Assembly: GCF_934230905.1 (NCBI RefSeq)
Contig: NZ_CAKQFJ010000003.1
Location: 1-64,000, forward strand
DNA: 64,000 nucleotides
Direction: 5' to 3'
From: an uncultured Veillonella sp.
Lineage (GTDB): Bacteria > Bacillota > Negativicutes > Veillonellales > Veillonellaceae
The position numbers and the translations under genes are program-made. The notes below the pieces were generated by a model. The model did no database searches. It saw nothing but the letters and a program-made list of their open reading frames with translations, and was not told where the DNA came from. Positions 53,454-62,751 of this stretch are shown here, one piece after another (positions within the stretch are counted from its first letter, which is position 1; each line of letters begins with the position of its first letter).

Positions 53454-53551
53454 ATACAAAAAGAACCTTTGTGAATCATTGAATGGAACCTCTCAAAATT
53501 GTGTCCAATTTTAGGAGGGCAGTTCATACTATCGCAAAGGTTCTTTTGTAT
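53454..53551 (+). terminator. Terminator of cbiZ with a long loop holding an IS-like end
   Basis: ATACAAAA-GAACCTTTG and CAAAGGTTCTTTTGTAT form a 17-base stem with one bulge and a T-rich 3' arm. Instead of a short loop, about 63 bases lie between the arms. Positions 53501-53526 of that loop resemble an IS3-family terminal repeat. Confidence 0.6.
53472..53526. mobile_element. Possible remnant of an IS3/IS150-type insertion sequence end
   Basis: On the minus strand the segment starts TGAACTGCCCTCCTAAAATT then GGACAC, the pattern TGWACTGCCCCCTAAAA-TTGGACAC found at the ends of many IS150-group elements. About 30 further bases (with GAGAGGTTCCATT) may be internal sequence. No transposase or second end is present. 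Confidence 0.4.
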
Positions 53552-53592
53552 ATCTCACAAGTATAAGGTCTAACCCCTAACCTTTATTACAC

Positions 53593-54570
53593 TTAATATT
53601 CTTGGAATATTCTTTTTAAATCCTTACATGTACGCTCTTTCTGTAACGCTAACATCAACAAGATACGGGCCTTTTGAGGAGATAAACTATCACTAACAAA
53701 ATAACCTACCTCTGCATCTTGAAGCACATTGGATACAATGCCACTTCCTGTTCGAGACGCACGTACAACAGGAATCGCTAAATTTGATGTTACCTTACGA
53801 ATGGACTGAGGAATTGTACCGTGCCCTAATCCAGCTAATACCAATCCAGATGGATTTGTTGCCACAAGGGCAAGCCCTACAATTTCTTCTATGCCTGCAT
53901 AACATGTAAGAATTTCAACACGTGGTAACTCCTCATCATCAGGCAGTCCAAATTCAGATTCCATCGTATGCTTACGTAATGGACTCGTATAGTAATGTGC
54001 CACCCCATCCTGAACAATGCCCAAATGACCTGAATTAGGACTACCAAAAGTAGCTACATTAGTTGTATTCATCTTAGTAACATCTCGTGCTCCATCGATA
54101 TACCCATTAAGAACCACTAGTACACCTTTATTATAAGAAGCGGGAGTCCGAACTACTTGAATAGCTTGTAATAAATTAATAGGACCATCAGCGCTAATAG
54201 AACCGGCAGGGCGCATAGAACCAGTAAGAACGATTGGTTTATTAGTATGAACCGTAAGATGCAAAAAATACGCCGTTTCTTCCATACTATCTGTCCCATG
54301 TGTGATAACGACACCTTCAATATCATCATGATCAACACATTTTTGTACTAACTTAGATAACCGAACCCATTGAAAAAGCGTTATATCTGAACTTTCAATA
54401 TTACAAAATTGATTACAAACATAAGGTCCATAGTCTCTAACACCAGGCACAGAAGCTATTATGTCTTCTAAAGGCAGTACACCCGCTGTATAACCTGTTA
54501 AGTCTGTATCAGAAGCGCCTTGCCCAGCAATAGTACCACCTGTACCGATGATTGCTATTTTCTTAGTCAT
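53593..54570 (-). CDS. L-asparaginase
   Basis: This enzyme hydrolyses asparagine to aspartate and ammonia. The 325-residue protein has the first catalytic threonine in IIGTGGTIAGQG (T13), the second in VITHGTDSMEETAYFL (T93-D94), and SMRPAGSISADGPINLL, as in type II enzymes such as AnsB. There is no signal peptide, so it should act in the cytoplasm. It follows nadE by 19 bases, so aspartate and ammonia, both used in NAD synthesis, could be supplied together. GGGAGA precedes the ATG. Confidence 0.9.
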   Translation of the reverse strand: MTKKIAIIGTGGTIAGQGASDTDLTGYTAGVLPLEDIIASVPGVRDYGPYVCNQFCNIESSDITLFQWVRLSKLVQKCVDHDDIEGVVITHGTDSMEETAYFLHLTVHTNKPIVLTGSMRPAGSISADGPINLLQAIQVVRTPASYNKGVLVVLNGYIDGARDVTKMNTTNVATFGSPNSGHLGIVQDGVAHYYTSPLRKHTMESEFGLPDDEELPRVEILTCYAGIEEIVGLALVATNPSGLVLAGLGHGTIPQSIRKVTSNLAIPVVRASRTGSGIVSNVLQDAEVGYFVSDSLSPQKARILLMLALQKERTCKDLKRIFQEY

Positions 54571-54589
54571 TATATTCTCCCTGTAGTCA

Positions 54590-55360
54590 TTATAATTTAG
54601 AAGGTATAAAGGATGGCATTAACTCTAATTTATGACGATTGATACGTTGCAAATAGTCAATACGTTCCTTCGTCTTTATATCATCGATTTCACCAGTCCG
54701 AATATACCGATCAAGAATGGCATAGGTAAATCCTAATTTATCTTCATCAGACTGACCACTAAGCCCATCACTCGGTGTTTTATCTACTAAATGCAGTGGA
54801 ATATCCAAAAGACGTCCAATTTGACGCACCTCTTCCACTACCAGATGTGCCAACGGGCTAAAATCGCCTGCTGAATCGCCAAATTTTGTAGAGTATCCTA
54901 CATAATCTTCTGAACCATTGCACGTATTAGCAATACGTGCACCATGTGGTAAATTTTGACCTATAGCATACAATGTAGCCATCCGTAAACGCGGAGGTGT
55001 ATTAATTTCCGCATCATGTGCTAAATCTACACGGCCCGTCACGTTTGTAAATCCTTCACCTTGTACAATAGACTTACTTAAAGCGCGATAAGCATCGCCA
55101 ATATTGACAATCATATAAGGTATGCCAAGATGAGCCACGACAGCTTTTGCATCATCAATATCTGATTGTATATCATTAGGCATAAGTACCCCTACAACAC
55201 GCTCAGCACCAAGTGCTTCTTTGCATAAAGCTGCTACGATGGTAGAATCCTTACCACCAGAAATACCTACAACAGCAGTACATCCTGGCCCATTGTTATC
55301 AAAATAATCTCGGATCCACGCTACTAATTCCTCTCTTGTCTTTTCTGGATTTATAAGCAT
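54590..55360 (-). CDS. nadE: Ammonia-dependent NAD synthetase NadE
   Basis: NadE amidates nicotinic acid adenine dinucleotide to NAD. At 256 residues it is the short, ammonia-dependent form without a glutaminase domain. The PP-loop is GISGGKDST (32-40). Other conserved segments are RMATLYAIGQ and STKFGDSAGDFSPLAHL, which binds deamido-NAD. It starts 8 bases after the pncB stop, so PncB and NadE work in one nicotinate salvage unit. It needs free ammonia, which the downstream asparaginase can make. Confidence 0.95.
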   Translation of the reverse strand: MLINPEKTREELVAWIRDYFDNNGPGCTAVVGISGGKDSTIVAALCKEALGAERVVGVLMPNDIQSDIDDAKAVVAHLGIPYMIVNIGDAYRALSKSIVQGEGFTNVTGRVDLAHDAEINTPPRLRMATLYAIGQNLPHGARIANTCNGSEDYVGYSTKFGDSAGDFSPLAHLVVEEVRQIGRLLDIPLHLVDKTPSDGLSGQSDEDKLGFTYAILDRYIRTGEIDDIKTKERIDYLQRINRHKLELMPSFIPSKL

Positions 55361-55368
55361 AGGACCTC

Positions 55369-56820
55369 CTATTTTTTACGGCCAATACGATTTAACAAGT
55401 CCATTTTCATATGATAATACTCTGGACTCATATCTAAATAATGGCTATGTGGATTTTCAAAGCGTTGCTCTTCTTCCCATATTTCATGTGTTAATTGATC
55501 CTGTACATATGCACGAATTTCTTTCAATGTTGGAGGTTTCACAATCTGTTTACCATCTTTAATAACTAATTCTTGCATATTTTTAAATGTACAGTTTTCA
55601 AAATATAATTCTTTCCATGGTTTTTCTGGATCAATATAACAATATGGGGAATTCGTAGATGGCTTTTCACCAGGTAAGGTCAATAATTCTGCTATAGCCT
55701 TCCCCTCTGCACTATAGACGCGATACACATTTTTGAGGCCTGGATTCGTAATTTTAGTAACCGATTCTGACACCTTGATACGAGGTTCCCATTTGCCCTG
55801 CTTTTCAATACCTACTATTTTATATACTGCACCAAATACAGGGTCCGTTTTCGACGTAATCAATCGTTCCCCTACACCGAATATATCAATGGGACCACCT
55901 TGCGATAAGATAGAAGTAATTGTATATTCATCAAGACTATTCGACGCCATAATCTTACAATCTTCCATTCCTGCATCGTCTAACATATTTCGTGCATGTT
56001 TTGCTAAATATGCTAAATCACCAGAATCTAATCGTATACCCTTTAACCGATGGCCTTTTGGCTCTAAAACATCCTTTGCTACCTTGATGGCATTAGGTAT
56101 GCCAGAATTCAATACATCATACGTATCTACGAGGAACACGGAACTTTCCGGATATACCTCAGCATACGCTTTAAAGGCCTCATACTCAGAATCATGGTAC
56201 ATAACCCAACTATGAGCCATAGTACCATTAACAGGTATATCAAATTGCTGTCCTGCTAACACAGTAGCAGTACCATGAACACCACCAATATACGCCGCAC
56301 GAGCACCATATACAGCGGCATCAACATTATGAGCACGACGAGCACCGAAATCGGATACAATGCGACCATCTGCAGCACGCATAATACGATTTGCCTTTGT
56401 AGCAATCAGTGATTGATGATTAATCATTGTAAGTACGGCTGTTTCCGCTATTTGTGCATCAATGAGCGGTGCCACAATAGTTAAAATTGGCTCATTAGGA
56501 TATATAATGGACCCTTCTTTAAAAGCATATACATCACCGGTAAATTTAAAGTTATGCAAATATTTTAAAAACTCATCGCTAAATAAATGCAACGATTTAA
56601 AATACGCAATATCCTCTTCATCAAAATGGAGATTTAAAAGATAGTCTACTACTTGTTCTAATCCAGCAAAGATTGCAAAGCCCCCTTGGTCTGGATTGCG
56701 ACGATAAAATACGTCAAAGGCAACGCGGTCTGTATTGTCTTGTTTCGTAAAGTACCCATGAGCCATGGTCATCTCATAGAGATCCATAAGCATACTAATG
56801 TTACGACGTTCATGTTGCAT
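55369..56820 (-). CDS. pncB: Nicotinate phosphoribosyltransferase PncB
   Basis: PncB converts nicotinate and PRPP to nicotinate mononucleotide, the first step of the Preiss-Handler pathway. The 483-residue protein is of the longer bacterial PncB type, with DLYEMTMAHGYF at the N-terminus, DFGARRAHNVDAAVYGARA for PRPP/nicotinate binding, GTMAHSWVMYH with the active-site histidine region, and KGIRLDSGDLAYL. It is first in pncB-nadE-asparaginase. The 230 bases upstream are AT-rich, with a TATAAT but no clear -35. Confidence 0.95.
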   Translation of the reverse strand: MQHERRNISMLMDLYEMTMAHGYFTKQDNTDRVAFDVFYRRNPDQGGFAIFAGLEQVVDYLLNLHFDEEDIAYFKSLHLFSDEFLKYLHNFKFTGDVYAFKEGSIIYPNEPILTIVAPLIDAQIAETAVLTMINHQSLIATKANRIMRAADGRIVSDFGARRAHNVDAAVYGARAAYIGGVHGTATVLAGQQFDIPVNGTMAHSWVMYHDSEYEAFKAYAEVYPESSVFLVDTYDVLNSGIPNAIKVAKDVLEPKGHRLKGIRLDSGDLAYLAKHARNMLDDAGMEDCKIMASNSLDEYTITSILSQGGPIDIFGVGERLITSKTDPVFGAVYKIVGIEKQGKWEPRIKVSESVTKITNPGLKNVYRVYSAEGKAIAELLTLPGEKPSTNSPYCYIDPEKPWKELYFENCTFKNMQELVIKDGKQIVKPPTLKEIRAYVQDQLTHEIWEEEQRFENPHSHYLDMSPEYYHMKMDLLNRIGRKK

Positions 56821-57053
56821 ACTTTCACCATCCTAAATAAATATAAAGTACATTATACAGCATACAGCGCGTTCGTTATTCATTACGCTTGATACTATTA
56901 TAAACTATATACATTGTCTTTTCTATTCATAGTACATATGATATAACTATATTATAGATAATAATTACTTATTAATTAATGAATAAAGATAAATAAACCT
57001 ATACAAGAAAAATTAGACTGATATAGGTTATATTTTAGAATGAGAGGTACCAA

Positions 57054-58502
57054 ATGGACACAATCGTTCAAGCAAAACGCGTATTAGAAATTTTTAAGGA
57101 AATGAGCCAAATTCCACGTGGTTCTGGTAATGAAAAGGGCATTAGTGATTACATTGTTAACTTTGCACATAATCTTGGGCTCGAAGCTACACAAGATAGC
57201 GAATGGAATGTAGTCATCAAAAAGCCAGCTACACCAGGCTATGAAAATCGTCCATCCGTTATTCTTCAAGGTCATATCGACATGGTATGTGTAAAAGGTC
57301 ATGACTCTAACCACGATTTTTCAAAAGATCCTATTGCCAATATTATCGAAGGAGAATGGATGCATGCCGATGATACAACATTAGGCGCAGATAATGGGAT
57401 GGGCGGCGCTATGATTTTAGCTGTCCTAGAGGATAAAAACCAACAACATGGTCCCTTACAAGTGTTATTCACAACCAATGAAGAAACAGGTATGGATGGT
57501 GCTGCAGCGGTAAAAGAGGGACAAGTGACAGGTGATTATCTAATAAACCTAGACACCGAAGTAGAACATGAATTCTGCGTTAGCTGTGCTGGCGGTTGCC
57601 ACGTTAATGTATCAATACCTTTATTACGCGAAAATAATCTGCCAGGTTATGATGCGGGGCTAGCTTTAACTGTTCAAGGTTTAAAAGGTGGTCATTCTGG
57701 TATTGAAATCATCGAACAACGCGCCAATGCTAACCAAGTGCTAGCTCGAGTTCTTTATGATTTAGAAAAGCAATACTCCTTTAACTTAGCCTCTTTTGTA
57801 GGTGGTGTTAAACATAATGCTATTCCATCTAAAGCAGTGGCAACTATGTCCGTACGCAAGGAAGATATAGAGGCGATCAAAACTCTTATCGCATTCTATG
57901 AAAAAGAATATAAGCATGAATTCGCCATTAAAGATCCTAATCTTACATTCGTAGTTGAAGAAATTCCTACACCTGAAACAGTGTATGCGGATGATACATC
58001 TGAAGCGTTAATCTCTTATCTCTACCTTGCAGAAGATGGAGTTCATTCCATGAGCCAAACCATCGAAGGTCTTGTAGAAACATCAGATAATCTTGCCATC
58101 GTTTCTGAAAGCACCCACACAATAGACATCCTCGTATCAGTTCGTAGCTCCAATAAAAACAGTTTAGAATACTTAGCTAAGAAATTATTACTCCTCGCTG
58201 ATACATTAGGTGTTTCAGCTACACGTAGCGGTGGTTATCCAGCATGGGAATATGATAAAGGTTCAAAATTGGAAGAACAAGTTATTTCCCTTTACAATAC
58301 GATGTCCGATACCCCTGCCCGTGTAAGTGCAGTCCATGCTGGTCTCGAATGTGGTCTACTAAAAAATGTGTTACCTAATACAGAAATGATTAGCTTTGGA
58401 CCAACAATTATTAGCCCACACACCAATATGGAACGTGTACACTTACCTTCTGTAGAACATGTATATGTATTTCTCAAAGAATTATTGAAAAAATTACATT
58501 AA
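57054..58502 (+). CDS. pepD: Aminoacyl-histidine dipeptidase PepD
   Basis: PepD is a cytoplasmic zinc dipeptidase of the M20 family acting on Xaa-His dipeptides. The 482-residue protein shows the metal ligands in order: LQGHIDMVCVKG (His, Asp), MHADDTTLGADNGMG (bridging Asp), FTTNEETGMDGA (Glu pair), LINLDTE (Asp) and a late SFGPTIISPHTNMERV (His). Length matches E. coli PepD (485). GAGAGG precedes the ATG. It is transcribed alone and ends at a terminator. Confidence 0.94.
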   Translation: MDTIVQAKRVLEIFKEMSQIPRGSGNEKGISDYIVNFAHNLGLEATQDSEWNVVIKKPATPGYENRPSVILQGHIDMVCVKGHDSNHDFSKDPIANIIEGEWMHADDTTLGADNGMGGAMILAVLEDKNQQHGPLQVLFTTNEETGMDGAAAVKEGQVTGDYLINLDTEVEHEFCVSCAGGCHVNVSIPLLRENNLPGYDAGLALTVQGLKGGHSGIEIIEQRANANQVLARVLYDLEKQYSFNLASFVGGVKHNAIPSKAVATMSVRKEDIEAIKTLIAFYEKEYKHEFAIKDPNLTFVVEEIPTPETVYADDTSEALISYLYLAEDGVHSMSQTIEGLVETSDNLAIVSESTHTIDILVSVRSSNKNSLEYLAKKLLLLADTLGVSATRSGGYPAWEYDKGSKLEEQVISLYNTMSDTPARVSAVHAGLECGLLKNVLPNTEMISFGPTIISPHTNMERVHLPSVEHVYVFLKELLKKLH

Positions 58503-58537
58503 TTTTCAAAATTTTACAAAATAATATTTATTCACAT

Positions 58538-58581
58538 AAGCGTATGTACTCATATAACTACTATGAGACATACGCTTTTTT
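58538..58581 (+). terminator. Terminator after pepD
   Basis: AAGCGTATGT...CTCATA and TATGAG...ACATACGCTT form a stem followed by TTTTT, 35 bases after the pepD stop. Confidence 0.85.
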
Positions 58582-58764
58582 ATAAAATTAATACAGAAAC
58601 ATATAAACACGTTCACATATACTCATATGAGTATAATATTATCAAATTTTCTAATAAACCACATTGTTATTGACCTGCCCAACCTTTTCTCATACCTATA
58701 AGGGTATTTTTTTATGTTAAGTAAGAGTAGTATACTATGTTTACATTTACACGGGAGGTGCATT

Positions 58765-59733
58765 ATGATACCAATTACTATCATATCCGGTTTTCTAGGT
58801 GCTGGAAAAACAACATATTTACAACATATATTAAACCAACGTAATCAAAGTGAACGTATATTAATCATAGAAAATGATTTTGGTGAAACTAGTTTGGATG
58901 CGAAACAATTATCTACAACAGGTGCAACCGTGCGAGAAGTAACATCTGGATGTATCTGCTGTAGCCTACAAGGTAACTTTAAGGATGCCTTAATTGATAT
59001 TCTATCCACTCAAGATATCGATCAAATCTATATAGAACCTTCTGGCGTAAGTAAATTAAGTGAGATTTTATATACGTGTAATGATGAAGATATCACAGCT
59101 AAAGCTTATATCAATATGATTATAACGATTGTAGATGCAATGCAGGCACCAATGGCAATCAAAAACTTTGGCCCCTTTTTCAAAGACCAAATTATGAACT
59201 GTTATGCCATTCTCCTTACCCATATAGAGGATGAAAAGCAGGTTGAAAAAACAAGACAGCTCATTGTTAAGCTAGCACCTCATACACCAATTTATACCGA
59301 TATAAACACAATACAGCAAGATATACATCAACTAGAACAGGCAAATCATGCAGATTACAAACATGATTTTGAAACCAGCCATTGCCACGAATGCGAAAAT
59401 AGCAAACATCACAATACGGCTCATCATGGGGGCCACAGCCAGCATAATCATGATGATGATCATCATCATGAGCACCAACCATTTGTTACCTACACATTCC
59501 ATAATCTACAACCCCTAGAACATACACAGTGGATCGATTTTTGTAATGAGTTACCATCCACGATACTACGGATTAAAGGCATCATTCCTACTGCATCAGG
59601 CCCTATGGAATTACAATATACACCACAAAGCTATTCCTTGACTCACACTCAATTAAAAGACTATCACCTAGTGGTTATCGGCACAGAGATAGATATTTCA
59701 TCTATCAGCAGAAAGGTGTGTCGTCCATTATGA
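58765..59733 (+). CDS. COG0523 (CobW-family) metallochaperone-like GTPase with His-rich loop
   Basis: This 322-residue G3E GTPase of the CobW/ZNG1/YciC group has P-loop GFLGAGKTT (9-17), the metal-binding CxCC motif C63-I-C-C66 in EVTSGCICCSLQG, and EPSG (91-94). The usual NKxD is LTHIED here. Residues 207-237 are a His/Asp-rich stretch with 15 His, followed by the CobW C-terminal domain. Such proteins deliver or buffer Zn, Co or Ni under starvation. The ATG at 58765 has GGGAGGTG upstream; the frame open to 58714 is rejected. It leads a three-gene operon. No clear Zur box was seen. Confidence 0.88.
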   Translation: MIPITIISGFLGAGKTTYLQHILNQRNQSERILIIENDFGETSLDAKQLSTTGATVREVTSGCICCSLQGNFKDALIDILSTQDIDQIYIEPSGVSKLSEILYTCNDEDITAKAYINMIITIVDAMQAPMAIKNFGPFFKDQIMNCYAILLTHIEDEKQVEKTRQLIVKLAPHTPIYTDINTIQQDIHQLEQANHADYKHDFETSHCHECENSKHHNTAHHGGHSQHNHDDDHHHEHQPFVTYTFHNLQPLEHTQWIDFCNELPSTILRIKGIIPTASGPMELQYTPQSYSLTHTQLKDYHLVVIGTEIDISSISRKVCRPL

Positions 59734-61256
59734 TTTCTGTATATATCGTAACAGGTCTATTAGGTACTGGAAAAACTACCTTAATCAACCAAGAATTACG
59801 AGAACGAAAAAAGCTAGGTTCTACTGAAATCATCTGCTTTGAAGAGGGTGCCACAAACAGTATAAAAGAGCCGCTATCCATTGATCCAGATGATATAGAA
59901 GAAGACCTTCCCCATGTTATACACCAAATCCAAGATTATATTTCCTCAACAAACCCCAAAGAAATCTGGATTGAATGGAATGGTATGTTCGCATTTCAAC
60001 AATTAGAAGACATCTTTTTTAACTCTATTCTAAAAGAATTTTGTCATCTTGAACGAGTCATCTATACAGCCAATACCAACAACATAACACCCATGATTCA
60101 GGCACTTGGAGAACGAGTGTTATCACAAATATATAGTGCAGATCATATTATTTTATATTCTGATGATACGAGGAAAACCAAATCAGTCAGAACTTTATTA
60201 CAATCATATAATTCAGAATGCTCTATACTAATCAATCCTAGTATCGAGGATTTTCATAATCAACTGTCTCATCCAGTATGGCCATGGTCATTGTACGGTA
60301 TTATAGCCATATTAACATTATATATATTACTCGTTACTGTATTTCGTCATAGTATCTCCTATTCCATCCATCAAGTGCTCGCCATTGCATCGGGCATTAT
60401 ATTTGAAGGAATACCATTTTTATTATTAGGGACCATCATTTCTACAGGAATCGCTTTATTTGTACCAGACAGGTGGCTAATGCGTTATCTGAAAGGTGAC
60501 TCTATTAAAAGTTACTGTATTACGGCTGGTAGTGGACTGTTATTACCAATCTGCGATTGCGCTACGATTCCAATGTTTAATGCATTATTAAAACGAGGGA
60601 TTCCCCAACATATAGGCTTACTATTTATGCTAGCTAGCCCTATCATGAATCCTATCGCATTATTAGCAACGTATTATGCCTTTCCAGATACTCCTAGTAT
60701 TCTTTTATACAGAATACTAGGAGGCATTATAATTGCATGTATAGTATCACTTACATTTAAATGGAAGCCACATCAATTACCTAAAGTCACTAATAATTTA
60801 CCACTAGCTAAAGACTACCAATATACTTTATCATCTCAGGAATCTAACAAAAAGAAAGTATTTTTATTACATGTAGAAAAAGAGTTCAGTCAATTACTTA
60901 TATACTTTTCAGCAGCAGCTTTCACATTAGCACTATTTCAAGTATGGATAAAACCTACATTCTTATCCAGTTCACTAGATGTAGCCGCACCTATTGCTAG
61001 TATATTATTAATAATATTGGCATTTCTCTTTTCTCTATGCTCTACATCGGATGCCATTATAGGCCGTTCCCTAAATAATCTATTCCCTATATCATCAGTT
61101 CTTGGTTTTCTTTGGCTAGGACCAATGATCGACCTTAAAAACGTCTATATGCTACGCCAATATATCTCAGCATCATTTATACTTCGTCTAGTTATCACCA
61201 TCGCCATTACCACGTATATCATGACATTACTATTTCAAATTTTATATATTCTATAA
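59730..61256 (+). CDS. Fusion of a degenerate CobW-type GTPase domain with a DUF318/ArsP-like permease
   Basis: This 508-residue fusion has an N-terminal part (1-180) with a P-loop GLLGTGKTT (9-17) similar to the preceding gene, but no CxCC motif and no NKxD. From about 183 the protein is a membrane permease of the DUF318 (ArsP_1/YcgR) family with about eight helices, the conserved LLPICDCATIPMFNALLKRG (about 271-290) and LASPIMNP (301-308). The ATG at 59730 overlaps the previous stop as ATGA; the GTG at 59718 is an alternative. With the COG0523 GTPase and the TIGR03943 protein it probably moves a metal ion. Direction and metal are unknown. Confidence 0.8.
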   Translation: MISVYIVTGLLGTGKTTLINQELRERKKLGSTEIICFEEGATNSIKEPLSIDPDDIEEDLPHVIHQIQDYISSTNPKEIWIEWNGMFAFQQLEDIFFNSILKEFCHLERVIYTANTNNITPMIQALGERVLSQIYSADHIILYSDDTRKTKSVRTLLQSYNSECSILINPSIEDFHNQLSHPVWPWSLYGIIAILTLYILLVTVFRHSISYSIHQVLAIASGIIFEGIPFLLLGTIISTGIALFVPDRWLMRYLKGDSIKSYCITAGSGLLLPICDCATIPMFNALLKRGIPQHIGLLFMLASPIMNPIALLATYYAFPDTPSILLYRILGGIIIACIVSLTFKWKPHQLPKVTNNLPLAKDYQYTLSSQESNKKKVFLLHVEKEFSQLLIYFSAAAFTLALFQVWIKPTFLSSSLDVAAPIASILLIILAFLFSLCSTSDAIIGRSLNNLFPISSVLGFLWLGPMIDLKNVYMLRQYISASFILRLVITIAITTYIMTLLFQILYIL

Positions 61257-61268
61257 GGAGATTAGTCT

Positions 61269-62042
61269 ATGTTATCAAAGCTACACAATAAAGATATACT
61301 CTGTGTCATTAGAGGCCTTCTATACACGGCTTTAGGTATTAGTTTTTTATATCTACTGATTACGGGACAATATAAATCATATATAGCTCCACGATACCAA
61401 TTATTTTTACTATTAACGGGCATAACATTATTATTGGGAGGTATTATTTCAATCCTATGGTCACCTAATAAACAATATAAACACAATTGGAAATCCATTA
61501 CACCTATCATAATTCCACTTGTTTTATTAATTGTTCCACCAATTCTATCTCCAAATTCTGTACAAGTAACAGGCAATACAGCTGTAACAGACGATCGTAA
61601 TGATTTTGATTTCTCCCAAGACGATATTGGTGATGTGATTACAGTTAACAATACAGCCAAAGACCCTGGTATTTCTAAAGATAAAAAAGAAATCGTATTA
61701 AACTCGGATAATTATTATCGTACAATCGTTACACTCGGATCAAATCCAGAAGCATATGTTGGCTATAAAATTTATATGACAGGTTATGTTAATCGTGATG
61801 ACAATACCTTAAAGTCCAATGAATTTACACTTTCACGAATGTCAATGGCATGCTGTATAGCAGATGTGTCCCCCATTGGTCTAACCATGCATAAGACTGA
61901 TGGTGATTCTTACAATAATAAGAAATGGATCACTGTAGAAGGTACAGTATCGACGAGAGACTTTCACGGGCGAAAACAACCATATATAGAAATAAACAAA
62001 ACTAAAGATGCACAAGAAATTTTAGGGTATGTATATCCATAA
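61269..62042 (+). CDS. TIGR03943-family (YcgQ-like) membrane protein
   Basis: This 257-residue protein has two or three N-terminal membrane helices (with ALGISFLYLLITGQY and LFLLLTGITLLLGGIIS) and an extracytoplasmic C-terminal domain with the family motif MSMACCIADVSPIGL and VEGTVSTRDFHG. The family is nearly always next to a DUF318 permease (the YcgR-YcgQ pair of Bacillus) and sometimes a COG0523 GTPase, as here. AAGGAG lies 8 bases before the ATG, 12 bases after the permease stop. A role as permease partner in metal transport is inferred from that co-occurrence. Confidence 0.85.
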   Translation: MLSKLHNKDILCVIRGLLYTALGISFLYLLITGQYKSYIAPRYQLFLLLTGITLLLGGIISILWSPNKQYKHNWKSITPIIIPLVLLIVPPILSPNSVQVTGNTAVTDDRNDFDFSQDDIGDVITVNNTAKDPGISKDKKEIVLNSDNYYRTIVTLGSNPEAYVGYKIYMTGYVNRDDNTLKSNEFTLSRMSMACCIADVSPIGLTMHKTDGDSYNNKKWITVEGTVSTRDFHGRKQPYIEINKTKDAQEILGYVYP

Positions 62043-62046
62043 TACA

Positions 62047-62086
62047 GAAAAGGGACTACCACACAAGTGATAGCCCCTTTTTTATA
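62047..62086. terminator. Terminator between the metal operon and bioY
   Basis: AAAAGGGACTA and TAGCCCCTTTT form an imperfect stem with a plus-strand T tract. It closes the plus-strand operon and may also end the convergent bioY transcript. Confidence 0.75.
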
Positions 62087-62099
62087 TTCTCTACAAACA

Positions 62100-62657
62100 T
62101 TATCGTAATTGACCAATAATTCGTTTTCCCATCACAGCAGCAACAACACATAAGAATATATCTGGACCAACTGGAATCAAAAAACAAGACCAAATAACAG
62201 CCCACCAGCCAATAGGTGTACCTAAATATATATTCATTATCATATATAAATAGACCATACCAAAACCATATACGATTAACAAATTGATAATAGCACCTAT
62301 TAGTAACATCTTAACAGAGTGAGTTGGTGAAAGTTCACTAAAACGCCCCACAACATAAGCCCCAACCATAAAGCCGATTAAGTAACCAAAGGTTGGTTGA
62401 AATACATATCCGGGACCACCACCAGATGTAAAAACAGGAACACCAATAAGGCCTAATATAATATAAATACCAACACTAATAGCCCCTAATCGGCGACCTA
62501 AAATAATACCTGCTAATGTAGTAAATAAAATTTGCAAGGTAAATGGGCAATTAGGAAGTGGCACACGTATAAAAGCGCCAGCTGTTATTAATGTTACAAA
62601 TAAGGCAGTCATTGTCAACTCTCTTGTACTCAAGCGTTGCTTTGAAATGGAACTCAT
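62100..62657 (-). CDS. bioY: Biotin transporter BioY (ECF substrate-binding component)
   Basis: BioY is the S component that captures biotin in the membrane. The 185-residue protein has six hydrophobic segments and the family signatures FVTLITAGAFIRVPLPNCPF-TLQ at the N-terminus, GVPVFTSGGGPGYVFQPTFG and YLIGFMVGAYVVG in the middle. No ATPase or EcfT genes are near, so it would use a shared ECF module encoded elsewhere or act alone. GGAGG precedes the ATG. A promoter and a BirA operator are visible upstream, so biotin should repress it. Confidence 0.95.
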   Translation of the reverse strand: MSSISKQRLSTRELTMTALFVTLITAGAFIRVPLPNCPFTLQILFTTLAGIILGRRLGAISVGIYIILGLIGVPVFTSGGGPGYVFQPTFGYLIGFMVGAYVVGRFSELSPTHSVKMLLIGAIINLLIVYGFGMVYLYMIMNIYLGTPIGWWAVIWSCFLIPVGPDIFLCVVAAVMGKRIIGQLR

Positions 62658-62722
62658 AGTTATACCTCCATTAATCCAATAAAATAAACCTATCTAAACA
62701 AACTACATATCTTTTCAAAGTT

Positions 62723-62751
62723 ATTAAACCATTCTCTCTAACTTATGTCAA
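62723..62751 (-). promoter_or_regulatory. bioY promoter
   Basis: On the minus strand TTGACA (62751-62746) and TTTAAT (62728-62723) are 17 bases apart. The -35 lies inside the right half of the BirA operator. Confidence 0.7.

Noticed and set aside
55733..56215. Plus-strand open frame of 160 codons within pncB
   Set aside because: It is a shadow of the conserved PncB gene on the other strand.
59400..59475. CAT/GAT repeat tract as a tandem repeat or CRISPR-like feature
   Set aside because: It encodes the His/Asp-rich metal-binding loop of the COG0523 GTPase and stays in frame.
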